Source: Streptomycetaceae bacterium
Lineage (GTDB): Bacteria > Actinomycetota > Actinomycetes > Streptomycetales > Streptomycetaceae
Direction: 5' to 3'
Length of the DNA stretch: 42,379 nucleotides
Assembly (NCBI GenBank): GCA_019243445.1
Contig: JAFAUH010000010.1
Location: forward strand, 1 to 42,379
In this document: in pieces, positions 26,213 through 35,750 of the stretch
Position numbering within the stretch: position 1 is the stretch's first letter
How the letters are laid out: each line of letters begins with the position of its first letter
Notes under the pieces: model-generated
Seen by the model: only the letters and a program-made list of their open reading frames with translations
What the model was told of the DNA's origin: nothing
Databases searched by the model: none
Translations under genes and position numbers: made by a program

Positions 26213-27136
26213 TCAGGAATGGAAGGGAAGGCCGGCCTCGGCGACCAGCTCAAGGTCCTCGGAGCCGTCCGCCGCCACCAACGAGGGTGTGCCGTCGGCG
26301 ACCGGGACGATGCCGAGGCCGAGCAGTTCGGCCATCGCCGCGCTGCCGGCCATGTCGCGTACCTGAAGCTGGTAGCGGGCGGTGGTGCGGTACGTACCGC
26401 CGGACTCGTCGCCGGTGCGCTGCAGGAATCCCGAGTCGACGAGGAACGCGACAGCTTTCCCCACGATGCCGGTGGTCGAACCGGCGAGGCGGCGGGCGTC
26501 CTTGGTGGCGCCCGTCGCACTGCGCCGGGCATAGACCCGCCAACCCGCTTCCAAGCCGGGCGCTTCACTGGCCGGGTCGGTGTTCTCGCCCTGTTCCTCG
26601 GCCCGCTCCTCCAGGCGCCGGCACGCCTGGCGTACGAAAGCGTCGACACCGTTGACAGTAATGCGGCCGATGTAGCCGTCATCGGCAAGGTCCGCGGGGC
26701 GCGGGAACGCCATGGCGGCGATGGCGAGATGGGCCAGGCCGTGCAGAAAGCGGTCAGTGGAATCGGAGGCGGCACGACGCGAGTACTCGCCCATGCGGAC
26801 AGCGAACACCGAATCCTCGGCGGCGGCGAGCGCCATGCCGGCGCGGGCGGAAACCTCCAGTATCACCAGGCCGAGCCCGGCTGCGACAGCGTCGGCAAGT
26901 CGCGCGAAAGCGGGGTCGTCGCGGTGACGGCGGATCAGCTCGGCGTATTCGGCATCCCGGGCGGGCAACAGCTTGGGCTGCAGCCCGTACGCGACCAGAC
27001 GCGAGGCGTCAGCGACATCGGCCGACGTCATACCGGGCGTCATACCGGCCGTCATACCGCCCGAGGCGGCGCGGCCCGGCTGCGCATCGGCACCCAGCTG
27101 ATCGGAAGTCGCACAGCCTTCACGTTCGTCATTCAT
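26213..27136 (-). CDS. MukE/JetB-like winged-helix accessory protein
   Basis: Protein of 307 residues. A low-complexity N-terminus contains a short repeat, GMTAGMTPGMT. Residues 60-150 are helical. The C-terminal part has a winged-helix pattern (GKAVAFLVDSGFLQR followed by TYRTTARYQLQVRDMA). Size, position between the kleisin-like and SMC-like genes, and winged helix suit a KITE protein of the MukE/JetB type; direct sequence similarity is not recognised. The ATG overlaps the upstream stop in ATGA, so the two genes are translationally coupled. GGAGG lies about ten bases upstream. Confidence 0.7.
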   Translation of the reverse strand: MNDEREGCATSDQLGADAQPGRAASGGMTAGMTPGMTSADVADASRLVAYGLQPKLLPARDAEYAELIRRHRDDPAFARLADAVAAGLGLVILEVSARAGMALAAAEDSVFAVRMGEYSRRAASDSTDRFLHGLAHLAIAAMAFPRPADLADDGYIGRITVNGVDAFVRQACRRLEERAEEQGENTDPASEAPGLEAGWRVYARRSATGATKDARRLAGSTTGIVGKAVAFLVDSGFLQRTGDESGGTYRTTARYQLQVRDMAGSAAMAELLGLGIVPVADGTPSLVAADGSEDLELVAEAGLPFHS

Positions 27137-28668
27137 CTGCGGTTTTCCTCCACAGTCCGTTCGGCGGCCATCTCCGCTGCGTCGAGCAGCGCGGAGCCGA
27201 CGATCAAATCGGCGCCGCCGAACTCCGGGTCGTCGAGTTCGGTGCCGTCATCGACGGCGAACAGCAGGCGCTGTTCGCCTTGCCGGTACGCCGTGCCGAT
27301 CGGCGGGCTCGCCGCGTGGACCGCCAGCAGAGCGACCAGGTAGGGCAGTTCAGGGTCGTGGCGCCGGGCCTCGGCGAGGAGATCGGAGAGTCTGCGGGGC
27401 GCATCGTGCGGGAGATCGAGCAGTTCGAGCGCGACTTCGAGCTGCTGTTCGCTGAACCTGCTGTCCTCAGGTGTCGCCACCAGGTCTGGCTCGGGCATCT
27501 GAGCGCCGAGGTGTTCGCGTTCCACCGGCGGCATCAGCAGCGCCTCGACAAGATCGCCGATCCGTACCGCGAGCGGGGCGCGCAGCCCGACACCGTGAGC
27601 GAAGAAAGCACCGGTGACCTTGGCCGCCTGCTCGACGGGGAGCGGCAGCACGGGGGCGAGCAACTGCCCGTACAGGTCGAGGCCACAGCGCGCGGGCGGC
27701 GCGGCGAACGCCTGCCGGTCCTGCTCGGCGCGGAAGAGCGGCCCGGCTTCCAGCAGCCGGGACTGCAACTGGGTGTGGCGGCGGATGCAGTCCTTGACGA
27801 TGTCGACGAGTTCGGCGGCGCGCCGCTTGTGCTCGGGCTCCTCGCTTTCATCGCGCGCTTTGCGGATGTTGGTGAGGATCGCGTTCTCGTGTCGGTAGCG
27901 GTCGGCGACGTGGTCGAGTGCTTCGTTGATCATGTCGGGCACGGCACGCAGCCAGTCGACCGCGCGGACGTCGCGGCGGGTCGCCTCCAGCGCGCGGCGC
28001 AGCGATTCGGCGTACTGCACGGTGCGATAACGGGCCTGCTCGGCCGCGAGTTGGGCGTCGGCGAGCCGACCGCGGTTGATGAGCACTTCGAGCTTGACCT
28101 CGGTGGCGATCTGGGCGCTGGTGACATCGGTGTCGAGGGCTCCGACGAGCACGTTGACCGCCTCATCGGTGGCGCGCAGATACACCGTGCCGCCGGGCCC
28201 GGGCACCTCCTCGATGAGTTTGAAGTCGTAGTCGCGGCGGACGTAGACGCCGTCGGGTCCGAACGTCCCGTATACGGCACGGAATCCGCGGTCGACACTG
28301 CCGACGTTGATCAGATTCTCCAGCACCCAGCGGGCCACCCGCTCGTGCTCCGCAGCGCTGCGCTGCGGCGCCTGGGCAGCGACACGCAGCAGCAAACGGG
28401 CGATTATCTGATCGTGGTCGGCGCCGGTGTCGAAGTCCATGTTCAGTGTGACCAGGTCGATGGCGGCGAGCGCCACTTCGGCCATCGCGTATGTGGAGTA
28501 TTCACCGGCCAGATTGGCTTTGCGTACGTCCAAATCGTGCAGCGGCGCGGTGCAGGCCAGCGCCTTGAGCCGACGGGCCAGGCCCTCGTCGGCGGCGGGC
28601 CCGGGCGCTACAGGGCGCGCCAAGCCGGCGGTGTGGTGCGGAAGGACTTGCGCGGTGGACGTACTCAC
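27133..28668 (-). CDS. MukF/JetA-like (kleisin-type) subunit
   Basis: Protein of 511 residues from the GTG at 28668. The N-terminal part (STYAMAEVALAAIDLVTLNM, then ARWVLENLINVG and VYVRRDYDFKLIEEV) looks like winged-helix DNA- or SMC-binding. A long helical region follows, about 160-300 (QLAAEQARYRTVQYAESLRR and onward). The C-terminal half holds another domain. Its place as first gene and its helical layout suit the kleisin/MukF role that bridges SMC heads. A longer frame reaches 28902, but the codons before 28668 look non-coding. TAATGT seven bases before the GTG suggests a leaderless transcript. No nuclease gene is found before it. Confidence 0.7.
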   Translation of the reverse strand: MSTSTAQVLPHHTAGLARPVAPGPAADEGLARRLKALACTAPLHDLDVRKANLAGEYSTYAMAEVALAAIDLVTLNMDFDTGADHDQIIARLLLRVAAQAPQRSAAEHERVARWVLENLINVGSVDRGFRAVYGTFGPDGVYVRRDYDFKLIEEVPGPGGTVYLRATDEAVNVLVGALDTDVTSAQIATEVKLEVLINRGRLADAQLAAEQARYRTVQYAESLRRALEATRRDVRAVDWLRAVPDMINEALDHVADRYRHENAILTNIRKARDESEEPEHKRRAAELVDIVKDCIRRHTQLQSRLLEAGPLFRAEQDRQAFAAPPARCGLDLYGQLLAPVLPLPVEQAAKVTGAFFAHGVGLRAPLAVRIGDLVEALLMPPVEREHLGAQMPEPDLVATPEDSRFSEQQLEVALELLDLPHDAPRRLSDLLAEARRHDPELPYLVALLAVHAASPPIGTAYRQGEQRLLFAVDDGTELDDPEFGGADLIVGSALLDAAEMAAERTVEENRR

Positions 28669-28724
28669 AACGGACACATTAGTTGGCACCACCGACACGT
28701 TGGCCCCGCCAAAGTGAGGACCAG

Positions 28725-28880
28725 CGGTTGGCTCGCGAGAATGGCACCTGAAGCCATAGACACATTCAAGGTGAACTCGTCGGCCTCGGATACGGGATCG
28801 CACCCTCGACCACCGGGGAGATCCCGCACGCTGCCGGCATCGACATGGGCTCGCTACGCTTCCCGGTCCAGGATCGGGAC
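28725..28880 (+). pseudogene. decayed integrase-core (rve) transposase fragment
   Basis: On the plus strand one frame reads HIQGELVGLGYGIAPSTTGE and then IPHAAGIDMGS. This matches the region before the DDE core of streptomycete integrase-type transposases (RRIQGELVGLGYRIAPSTVW, AGIDPAPRR). Stops and frame breaks occur on both sides. It lies in the 412-bp gap between the kleisin-like gene and the secreted protein gene; the rest of that gap (28881-29080) shows no gene. Confidence 0.65.
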
Positions 28881-29080
28881 ATGCCAATGGGACCTCCGGC
28901 AACTGGAAGATCTTGGTCGATCTCCTGTTCTCAAAGGTCCCATTCTCGTGCGCAAGCCCCCGAAAAGGCCAAAAGCCACTTCACCATAGGGAAATTGCAC
29001 ATCAGGGCTGAACGCCGGCACCTGCCGCGCCAGAGCCCTTCTGGGAACTGCCCATGGCGATCCGGCTGTTATTCAAGTCC

Positions 29081-29473
29081 TCAAATGCCGACAGTAATCG
29101 TGTCACCGTCCCGGTATCCGGTCGCATCGAAGAGGAAGTGGTACTTGTGAGGCGGAATGCCGTATGTGTGCTGGTGTATGGTCGAGCCGACCTGCTCGCC
29201 AACGGTCACCTGGCTGCCGATCTGCCACCACCAGTCAGTTCCCTGGAATCCAACGACTTTACAAGCTCCGCCGCCGATGCCCTGCCATGGCACGGACGAG
29301 AAGTTACCATCCTGGTTCCAGCCCTGGACGGTGAATATCCCACTCGCCTTGGCGCACACCTGCACCCTGACCGCACCCGCCGAGCTGGCGCCGGCCGTTC
29401 CGGCTACCATCAGACCACCAACAGCCGCCGCAGCCAATCCTACCACGACAACTTTGGACTTCTTGAGACGCAT
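29081..29473 (-). CDS. small secreted protein of unknown function
   Basis: Protein of 130 residues. A signal peptide is clear: MRLKKSKVVVVGLAAAAVGG followed by LMVAGTAGASSAGA, with cleavage probably after Ala. The mature part is Gly/Trp/Val-rich, with VQVCAKASGIFTVQGWNQDG, WWWQIGSQVTVGEQ and HQHTYGIPPHKYHFLFDATG. Two cysteines may form a disulphide. It looks like a compact beta-rich domain but I do not recognise the family. The ATG at 29473 is preferred; an upstream in-frame ATG at 29494 is possible. It lies between IS remnants and may be acquired. Confidence 0.75.
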   Translation of the reverse strand: MRLKKSKVVVVGLAAAAVGGLMVAGTAGASSAGAVRVQVCAKASGIFTVQGWNQDGNFSSVPWQGIGGGACKVVGFQGTDWWWQIGSQVTVGEQVGSTIHQHTYGIPPHKYHFLFDATGYRDGDTITVGI

Positions 29474-29599
29474 CGATCTCGCTCGCTTTCTCATCGATGA
29501 GACGTCAACCCGAGATGGACTGACGGGAAGAGAATAGCGCCCGCCGAAGTATCCCTCACAGAAGTTACTTTCATGTTCCCGCATATGAAGTTTTCGTTT

Positions 29600-29867
29600 G
29601 GTGTGGTGGGCTGCTGACCCTGGATCCACCGGCTGGTGACTGGGATGGGTGGGGCTGAACGCACAAAAGTGCCTGTAAACTGACTCTATGAGTGCCGGGC
29701 CGCCGAGCAGCCGGCCCCCCCCTTCCCTGCGCAGCCCGGTAGTTTCTATCGTCCGGGTATGCACGTGCTCGAAAAGGAGGCCCGCAATGTCTTCCTACAT
29801 CGGTATTGATGCGCATCGCAAGCAGTTGCAGATCGCGGTCGTTGATCATAACGGTGCGGTGGAGTGA
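29600..29867 (+). mobile_element. left end of an IS110-family element with transposase N-terminus only
   Basis: After GGAGG, the ATG at 29787 begins MSSYIGIDAHRKQLQIAVVD, the N-terminus of IS110/IS1111 transposases with the first catalytic Asp (IGIDAH). The frame stops at 29865-29867 after 26 residues. The upstream 180 or so bases are non-coding and include GGGCCG/CGGCCC hairpin arms (29698-29719), as expected for the IS110 left flank, which in intact elements encodes the bridge RNA. The left boundary is a guess. No right end is visible; the next gene starts its 3' end at 29965. Confidence 0.7.
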
Positions 29868-29964
29868 ATCGAAACGCCCCTAATTTCGTCGGGCGGTCCC
29901 ACCGTCATTGATCTCAATCGCCTCGGGCTCGCCGTTCGGGACGGCCCGAGCAGGACAAAGCCGG

Positions 29965-32900
29965 TCAGGGCCGGCTCCCGTATCCTCCACCGCCCGGTGT
30001 CCTCACCACGAGTGCGTCCCCCGCGCCGACGTCGGCCGCATCGCAGTCGGCCAGCTGCTCGACCGTGCCGTCCGCCCGCTCGATGAGGTTGGCGCCGAGC
30101 GCTCCTGGCCCGCCACCTGCCATGCCGTACGGCGCCACTCGCCGGTGGCCCGACAGCAGCGCCACCGTCATCGGTTCGAGGAAGCGGATGCGCCGCTCGA
30201 CGCCGCATCCGCCGCGCCACCGGCCAATGCCGCCGCTGCCGTGGCGGATCCGGAACTCCTCCACGCGTACCGGGTAGCGCCATTCGAGGATCTCGGGGTC
30301 GGTCAGGCGCGAGTTGGTCATATGGGTCTGCACCGCATCGGCGCCGTCGAAGCCCTCGCCCGCTCCCGAGCCGGAGGCGACGGTCTCGTAATACTGGACG
30401 CGGTCATTACCGAAGGTGACGTTGTTCATGGTGCCCGAGCCCTCGGCCTGGGCACGCAGCACCGCATACAGCGCGCCGGTGACGGCCTGGGAGGTCTCCA
30501 CGTTCCCGGCAACCGTGGCGGCCGGATAGCTCGGCGCGAGCATGGAGCCGGTGGGCACGCGGACTTCAAGTGGTTTGAGGCAGCCGCTGTTGAGCGGGAT
30601 GTCGTCGGCGACGAGGGTGCGGAAGACATAAAGCACAGCCGCCATCACCACCGAGCGGGGGGCGTTGGTGTTGCCAGGCTGCTGCGGCGAGGTGCCGGTG
30701 AAGTCGAGGACGGCGCTGCGCGAGGCGTGGTCCACGTGCAGCGCGACCTGGATCACGGCGCCGTTGTCGGTCTCGTAGCGGTATTCACCGTCGTCGAGGC
30801 CGGCGATGATCCGGCGCACTGATTCCTCGGCGTTGTCCTGGACGTGCCGCATGTAGGCGTGTACGACGTCGAGGCCGAACTGGTCGACCATACGGCGCAA
30901 TTCGTGGATGCCTTTCTCGTTGGCGGCGATCTGGGCGCGCAAGTCGGCGAGGTTGGTCTCCGGGTCGCGCGAGGGGTACGGGGCGCTGGTGAGCAGTTCG
31001 CGCGTCTCGGTCTCGCGCAGATGGCCGTCGCGTACCAGCAGCCAGTTGTCGAAGAGCACGCCTTCCTCGTCGATGGTGCGGCTGAAGGCGGGCATGGAGC
31101 CCGGGGTGAGGCCGCCGATCTCGGCGTGGTGCCCGCGCGAGGCGACGAGGAAGAGCAACTCGCGCCCGGCGCCCGCGGCGCCAGCCGCTGATGTCTCCGT
31201 GAAGACGGGGGTGACGACGGTGACGTCCGGCAGGTGGGTGCCGCCGTGGTAAGGGTCGTTGATGGCATAGACGTCCCCTGGCCGCATTGTCCCTTCGTTC
31301 CGCCGCAGCACCTCTTTGATGGACTCGCCCATGGAGCCGAGGTGGACGGGGATGTGCGGGGCGTTGGCGATCAGGTTGCCCCCGGGGTCGAACAGGGCGC
31401 AGGAAAAATCGAGCCGCTCCTTGATGTTGACCGAGTGCGCGGTGTTCTCCAGGCGGACGCCCATCTGCTCGGCGATCGCCATGAACAGGTTGTTGAACAC
31501 CTCCAGCATCACCGGGTCGACACTGGTGCCGACCGCCGTCCGGCTCGGGCGCGGCCGGGATCGGGTGAGGATGAGGTCGCCGTGTTCGTCGCCCACGGCG
31601 CGCCAGCCGGGGTCGACGACGGTGGTCGCGTCGGCTTCGGCGATGATCGCCGGGCCTTCGACGAGGTCACCGGGCCGGATGTCGTCACGCTTGTACAACT
31701 CGGTGTGCTGCCACCGTCCTTCGGTGAACATCCGTACCGTCGCCGCGGGGCGCAGGGCCTCCTCGCGCGGCGCGTGCACGGTGGGAGGCTGTGCGGGCGG
31801 CCCGGAGGAGCCGGTGGCTTCGACACAGACCGCTTCGACGACGAGCGGTTTGTCCATCACGAAGCCATATCGCCCGCGGTGGTCACGCTCGAAGGCGGCT
31901 TGCATCCGCTCGGCGGTGTCCACTTCGACGGACAGGGAGGAGTCGGTGCCCTCGTAGCGCAGCAGGACGCGGGCGGTGGTGCGGACGGTCTGCGGTGGCA
32001 CGCCGTCGTTGTGCAACTGCGCCCGGGCGAGCTGCTCCAGTTCGCCGCGCACCTGATCGACCGTTCCCATCGCCTCCGCGGCGAGCCGGGACTCCACGGA
32101 GCGTTCGTGCAGCGCCACCGCGTCCGCCATGCCGATGCCGTATGCCGACAGCACTCCGGCGAGCGGGGGTATCACGACGGTGTCGATGCCAAGGGCGTCA
32201 GCGACCGCGCAGGCATGCTGGCCGCCCGCGCCGCCGAAGCTGGTGAGCGCATAGCGGGTGACGTCGCGCCCGCGCTGGACGGAGATCTTCTTCACCGCGT
32301 TGGCGATGCCCAGCACCGCGATGTCGAGGAAACCCGCGGCGACCTCCTCCGGGCTGCGGCGGTCGCCGGTGGTCGCGGCCGACCACTGCGCCAGTTCCTC
32401 GAAGTGGCGGCGTACGACTGCGTCGTCGAGCGGCTGGTCGCCGTTCTTGCCGAACACCGGCGGGAAGTGAGCCGGTTGGATGCGGCCGAGCATGACGTTG
32501 GCGTCGGTGACGGTGAGCGGGCCGCCGCGCCGGTAGCAGGCAGGGCCGGGGTCGGCGCCGGCCGAGTCGGGCCCGACGCGGTAGCGCATCCCGTCGAAGT
32601 GCAGTATCGAGCCACCCCCTGCCGCGACGGTGTGGATGTCCGTCATGGGCGCGCGCATCCGCACCCCGGCGACCTGGGTGCTCAGCACGCGTTCGATCTC
32701 GCCTGCGTAGTGCGAGACGTCGGTCGATGTGCCGCCCATGTCGAAGCCGATCGCACGGTCGTATCCCGCCCTGCTGGCGGCGCGCGCCATGCCGACCACG
32801 CCGCCCGCGGGGCCGGAGAGCACCGCGTCCTTGCCTCGGAAGTGGCCGGCTTCGCGCAGACCGCCGCTGGATTGCATGAACATCAGCCGGACATCGCGCA

Positions 32901-33588
32901 GTTCGTCGGCGACCTGGTCGACATAGCGGCGCAGGATCGGGGAGAGATAGGCGTCGACGACGGTGGTGTCGCCGCGGGGCACGAATTTGATCAGTGGGCT
33001 CACCTCGTGCGAACAGCTCACCTGGGTGAAGCCGAGGGAGCGGGCCGCCTCGGCGACGGCGCTTTCGTGCGCGGGATGGCGGTAGCCGTGCAAGAAGACG
33101 ACGGCCGCGCTGCGGATGCCGTCGCGGTGGGCGTCGCGCAGGGCAGCTGTGGCCGCGTCCAGGTCGAGGGGACGCACCGCTTCACCGTGCGCCCCGACGC
33201 GTTCCGGCACCTCGATGACGCGCTCGTACAGCGCTTCGGGCAGCACGATGTGCCGGTCGAAGAGGCGGGGCCGGTTCTGGTAGGCGATGCGCAGCGCGTC
33301 GCGGAAGCCCTCGGTGACGACGAGGACGGTGGGTTCGCCGGTGCGCTCCAGCAGGGCGTTGGTGGCGACCGTCGTGCCCATCTTCACGACGTCGATCAGG
33401 TGGGACGGGATCGGCTCGTCCGGCTCCAGGCCGAGCACGAGCCGGATCCCGGCGACAGCCGCGTCCCGGTAACTCTCCGGTCGCTGGGAGAGCAGCTTGC
33501 GGCTGACCACCCGCGCGTCCGGGGCCAGCGCCACGATGTCGGTGAAGGTGCCGCCACGGTCGATCCAGAACTGCCAGCGCCCGGTCAT
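29965..33588 (-). CDS. hydantoinase A/B fusion, 5-oxoprolinase (ATP-hydrolysing) type
   Basis: Protein of 1207 residues, the length of single-chain 5-oxoprolinases, which open 5-oxoproline to glutamate using ATP. The N-terminal HyuA half has [13 protein letters not shown] and [17 protein letters not shown] (actin-like ATPase motifs), then [20 protein letters not shown]. The HyuB half starts near 745 ([20 protein letters not shown]) and contains [19 protein letters not shown] and [13 protein letters not shown]. The ATG at 33588 is chosen because homology starts there ([14 protein letters not shown]). The Shine-Dalgarno is weak. It lies 173 bases after the HEAT gene stop on the same strand. Narrow substrate assignment within the hydantoinase family is by length and motif only. 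Confidence 0.92.
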   Translation of the reverse strand: MTGRWQFWIDRGGTFTDIVALAPDARVVSRKLLSQRPESYRDAAVAGIRLVLGLEPDEPIPSHLIDVVKMGTTVATNALLERTGEPTVLVVTEGFRDALRIAYQNRPRLFDRHIVLPEALYERVIEVPERVGAHGEAVRPLDLDAATAALRDAHRDGIRSAAVVFLHGYRHPAHESAVAEAARSLGFTQVSCSHEVSPLIKFVPRGDTTVVDAYLSPILRRYVDQVADELRDVRLMFMQSSGGLREAGHFRGKDAVLSGPAGGVVGMARAASRAGYDRAIGFDMGGTSTDVSHYAGEIERVLSTQVAGVRMRAPMTDIHTVAAGGGSILHFDGMRYRVGPDSAGADPGPACYRRGGPLTVTDANVMLGRIQPAHFPPVFGKNGDQPLDDAVVRRHFEELAQWSAATTGDRRSPEEVAAGFLDIAVLGIANAVKKISVQRGRDVTRYALTSFGGAGGQHACAVADALGIDTVVIPPLAGVLSAYGIGMADAVALHERSVESRLAAEAMGTVDQVRGELEQLARAQLHNDGVPPQTVRTTARVLLRYEGTDSSLSVEVDTAERMQAAFERDHRGRYGFVMDKPLVVEAVCVEATGSSGPPAQPPTVHAPREEALRPAATVRMFTEGRWQHTELYKRDDIRPGDLVEGPAIIAEADATTVVDPGWRAVGDEHGDLILTRSRPRPSRTAVGTSVDPVMLEVFNNLFMAIAEQMGVRLENTAHSVNIKERLDFSCALFDPGGNLIANAPHIPVHLGSMGESIKEVLRRNEGTMRPGDVYAINDPYHGGTHLPDVTVVTPVFTETSAAGAAGAGRELLFLVASRGHHAEIGGLTPGSMPAFSRTIDEEGVLFDNWLLVRDGHLRETETRELLTSAPYPSRDPETNLADLRAQIAANEKGIHELRRMVDQFGLDVVHAYMRHVQDNAEESVRRIIAGLDDGEYRYETDNGAVIQVALHVDHASRSAVLDFTGTSPQQPGNTNAPRSVVMAAVLYVFRTLVADDIPLNSGCLKPLEVRVPTGSMLAPSYPAATVAGNVETSQAVTGALYAVLRAQAEGSGTMNNVTFGNDRVQYYETVASGSGAGEGFDGADAVQTHMTNSRLTDPEILEWRYPVRVEEFRIRHGSGGIGRWRGGCGVERRIRFLEPMTVALLSGHRRVAPYGMAGGGPGALGANLIERADGTVEQLADCDAADVGAGDALVVRTPGGGGYGSRP

Positions 33589-33761
33589 GTGCTCATTGTC
33601 GCCTACTTGCGACCCTTGGTCACTGGACCGTGATGGCTGCGGGGCGGACCTGCAAATGGGCCTGTCATACGTAAATGAACCTGCCATACGGATAAACGGA
33701 TAATACGAGGCGGACGGGCACCGTAAACGTGAAAGCTGCGGGAAGGAGAAGCAGACCAGAG

Positions 33762-35345
33762 TTATCGCGTGGGTTTTGCGCCGAGTCTGCCGCGGATTGC
33801 CGTTTGGACCTCGGCCTCCTCCGCGGGATCGGCGGCCAGTCGGCGCAGCTGTGCCAGTACGCGGACATCCCCGGTCGCCGCGTGGCGGGCGGCGAGCTCG
33901 CGCGTGGCCTCTTCGCAGTCCCAAAGACACTCGATCGCAAACCCTTGCGCGAACGACGGATCGGTCACGGCGAGCGCTCGCGCCGCGCATCCGCGCACAT
34001 GGGATGAGGAGGTCTCTCGGTAGATATGCCGTACAACGGGTGTCGCGCAGCCGATGCCGAGCCGCCCGACGCCTTCGACGAGGACAGCGAGCCCTTCCGC
34101 ATCAGCGCCCGCCATCAATCCCCTAGCGGGGGGACCACCGGCTTTAGCCGGTGGGGGAATCGCTTCCTTGGCCTGTGGTACTTTCCTTTCGTCCCGCAAG
34201 GGATCGGTTCGGGCTGGACCGCAACTCTCGGGTTGGAAGCCCCCCTCCTTCAGGTGGGGGAGCGGAGTCACGCATACCAGGCGCCGCAGCGCGGCGAGCA
34301 CGCGCCCCGCGTCCTTGGTCGTGCCCCGGATGGCGAGCACGCCGGCGGCAGCGCCGCCGAGCGCGTCCTCGCGCGTAGCCCACGCGCGGGCGCGCTCCAG
34401 GGCCGCGGTGCCGCGTATGCGCGCGAAGGATTCCAGTGCGGCACGGGAGACGACAGCTGAGCCGTCGGCCGCGCCCGCTTCGATCAGGTCGAGCACTACT
34501 GCACTGTCCTGGGGAGCGTGACGATCTGCGAGAAAGCGCAGCGCGGCTGCGCGCGCCGCCTCCGGCTCTCCATGGGCTGCCGCGAGCAGTTCGTGGCGGT
34601 GCTCGGGCCCTGCGACCGCTGCCAGGCAGCGTGCGGCCGGGGCGTCGCGGTGTTGTGCGGGATAGCAGTCGAGGCCCTGCTGGGCCCAGTTGAGGATGTC
34701 GTGCACGCTCCAGCCGGGCGCTGGGCCTGCCGGGCGCAGCTGACGCTGCCAGCGGTCGAAGGCGTGTTGTTCCTCGGCGGCGCGCACCCGCTCGCCGTGT
34801 ACCGGGTCTTGCGCCCACAGTCGCCAGGGCCGCCTTTCGTATGTCTCGCGCAACGCTCGCGTCAGCGCGGCGTCACCCTCGGGTGTGCAAGGGAAGCGGG
34901 CGAGAACTGCCGGGGCGAGCGCACGCAGCTCTTCATCGTCGTCACGCAGTGCAAGCTCGTCCAGGGCCCAGGCCCAATTGGCGCCGTTGGCCGTGTAGTC
35001 ACGCAGCAGCCGCAAGGCGTCGCGACGGCCGTATCCGGCGAGGTGGCCGAGGACGGACAGGGCGAGGCCGGTGCGCTGCTCGTCGCTGTCGAGAAGGTCG
35101 TCGGCGTGGAAGAGATGCTGTTCGATCCCGTCGAGTCCGCCTTCGAGCTCGGAGTACAAACGTGCGTAATACAACGAGCGTGCTTCCACCTGCCAGTCGC
35201 GGCGGGGGTCGCTCAGGACGCACTGCTCCAGCACGGCGAGGGCCTCGGCGTGCTGCTCCGCGAGGGCATGCAGGACCCCGTCTCCGCGTCCTCGCTGGAG
35301 GAGGCCGAGAAGGGTGCCGCTTGGTGCTATGACAGGGTGGAACAT
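33762..35345 (-). CDS. HEAT-repeat protein with an in-frame insertion
   Basis: Protein of 527 residues, helical throughout, with repeating paired-helix patterns such as [20 protein letters not shown] and [20 protein letters not shown], typical of HEAT repeats. Such proteins form curved scaffolds for protein binding; the partner is unknown. About 48 residues (from [19 protein letters not shown] to [14 protein letters not shown]) do not fit the repeat pattern and are Pro/Gly/Cys-rich. They are encoded by an IS200/IS605-like remnant whose length keeps the frame open. The ATG at 35345 has GCGAGG upstream. The gene runs toward the oxoprolinase gene. Whether the protein still folds is unknown. Confidence 0.75.
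   Translation of the reverse strand: MFHPVIAPSGTLLGLLQRGRGDGVLHALAEQHAEALAVLEQCVLSDPRRDWQVEARSLYYARLYSELEGGLDGIEQHLFHADDLLDSDEQRTGLALSVLGHLAGYGRRDALRLLRDYTANGANWAWALDELALRDDDEELRALAPAVLARFPCTPEGDAALTRALRETYERRPWRLWAQDPVHGERVRAAEEQHAFDRWQRQLRPAGPAPGWSVHDILNWAQQGLDCYPAQHRDAPAARCLAAVAGPEHRHELLAAAHGEPEAARAAALRFLADRHAPQDSAVVLDLIEAGAADGSAVVSRAALESFARIRGTAALERARAWATREDALGGAAAGVLAIRGTTKDAGRVLAALRRLVCVTPLPHLKEGGFQPESCGPARTDPLRDERKVPQAKEAIPPPAKAGGPPARGLMAGADAEGLAVLVEGVGRLGIGCATPVVRHIYRETSSSHVRGCAARALAVTDPSFAQGFAIECLWDCEEATRELAARHAATGDVRVLAQLRRLAADPAEEAEVQTAIRGRLGAKPTR
34117..34277 (+). mobile_element. IS200/IS605-type remnant (PATE-like) inside the HEAT-repeat gene
   Basis: Two strong hairpins with 4-base loops mark the ends: CCACCGGC-TTTA-GCCGGTGG (34135-34154) and CCCCCTCC-TTCA-GGTGGGGG (34241-34260). 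Between them, a plus-strand frame reads [14 protein letters not shown], like the TnpB tail that precedes the right end. GGAGTCA follows the second hairpin. The whole insert is small enough to have been mobilised in trans. The host gene frame stays open through it. Exact ends are uncertain. Confidence 0.6.
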
Positions 35346-35490
35346 GAGGGCAATCCTCGCTTGAGGGATGCGGTGCCGACAAACGAAAATCCGCAGGTCG
35401 GTACAGACCCGGCCACAAACGGCATGCAGTCGGCATTGGGCTCTCCGTTCGCCTCGCCGCGGAATTCCTCTTGACTCTTGACCACCACGA

Positions 35491-35522
35491 CCGTCACACC
35501 GTCACACCGTCACACCGTCACG
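35491..35522. repeat. 8-bp microsatellite (CCGTCACA x3 + CCGTCACG) in a divergent promoter region
   Basis: Four tandem units in the 405-bp gap 35346-35750 between the HEAT gene and the PP2C gene. Slippage could vary promoter spacing. The gap also has GGGTAT at 35651, a weak match to a stress-sigma -10, without a good -35. No gene is seen in the gap. Confidence 0.7.
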
Positions 35523-35750
35523 CCAGTACATCCTTGCGGGCGATCACCGGACACGGGTTGACACTGCACTGTCCTGACCAGCGACGAACCGTTCCCGCAC
35601 CATATCTGACCCACTCGGCCACTGGAATATGCCATTAGCACCACCGGATCGGGTATTGCAGAAACCCTTACGGACCATCGCTCACTGTGCAACAGTCGTG
35701 ACTGGCCCAACTGCCGCTCGCGCCATGCCGAAGCACGTTCGGAGAGAGTC

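Noticed and set aside
21597-28668. Assignment as a complete Wadjet defence system
   Set aside because: No JetD/MksG nuclease gene is present and the SMC-like protein does not look like TIGR02680; only the three-subunit resemblance is kept.
27280-28989. Plus-strand 569-codon open frame opposite the kleisin-like gene
   Set aside because: Antisense shadow at high GC; the minus-strand gene has operon coupling.
31234-33633. Plus-strand 799-codon open frame
   Set aside because: Exact shadow of the oxoprolinase gene, whose motifs are unmistakable.
35651-35656. GGGTAT as a SigB-type promoter for the PP2C gene
   Set aside because: No acceptable GTTT-like -35 at 14-16 bases; mentioned only as weak.
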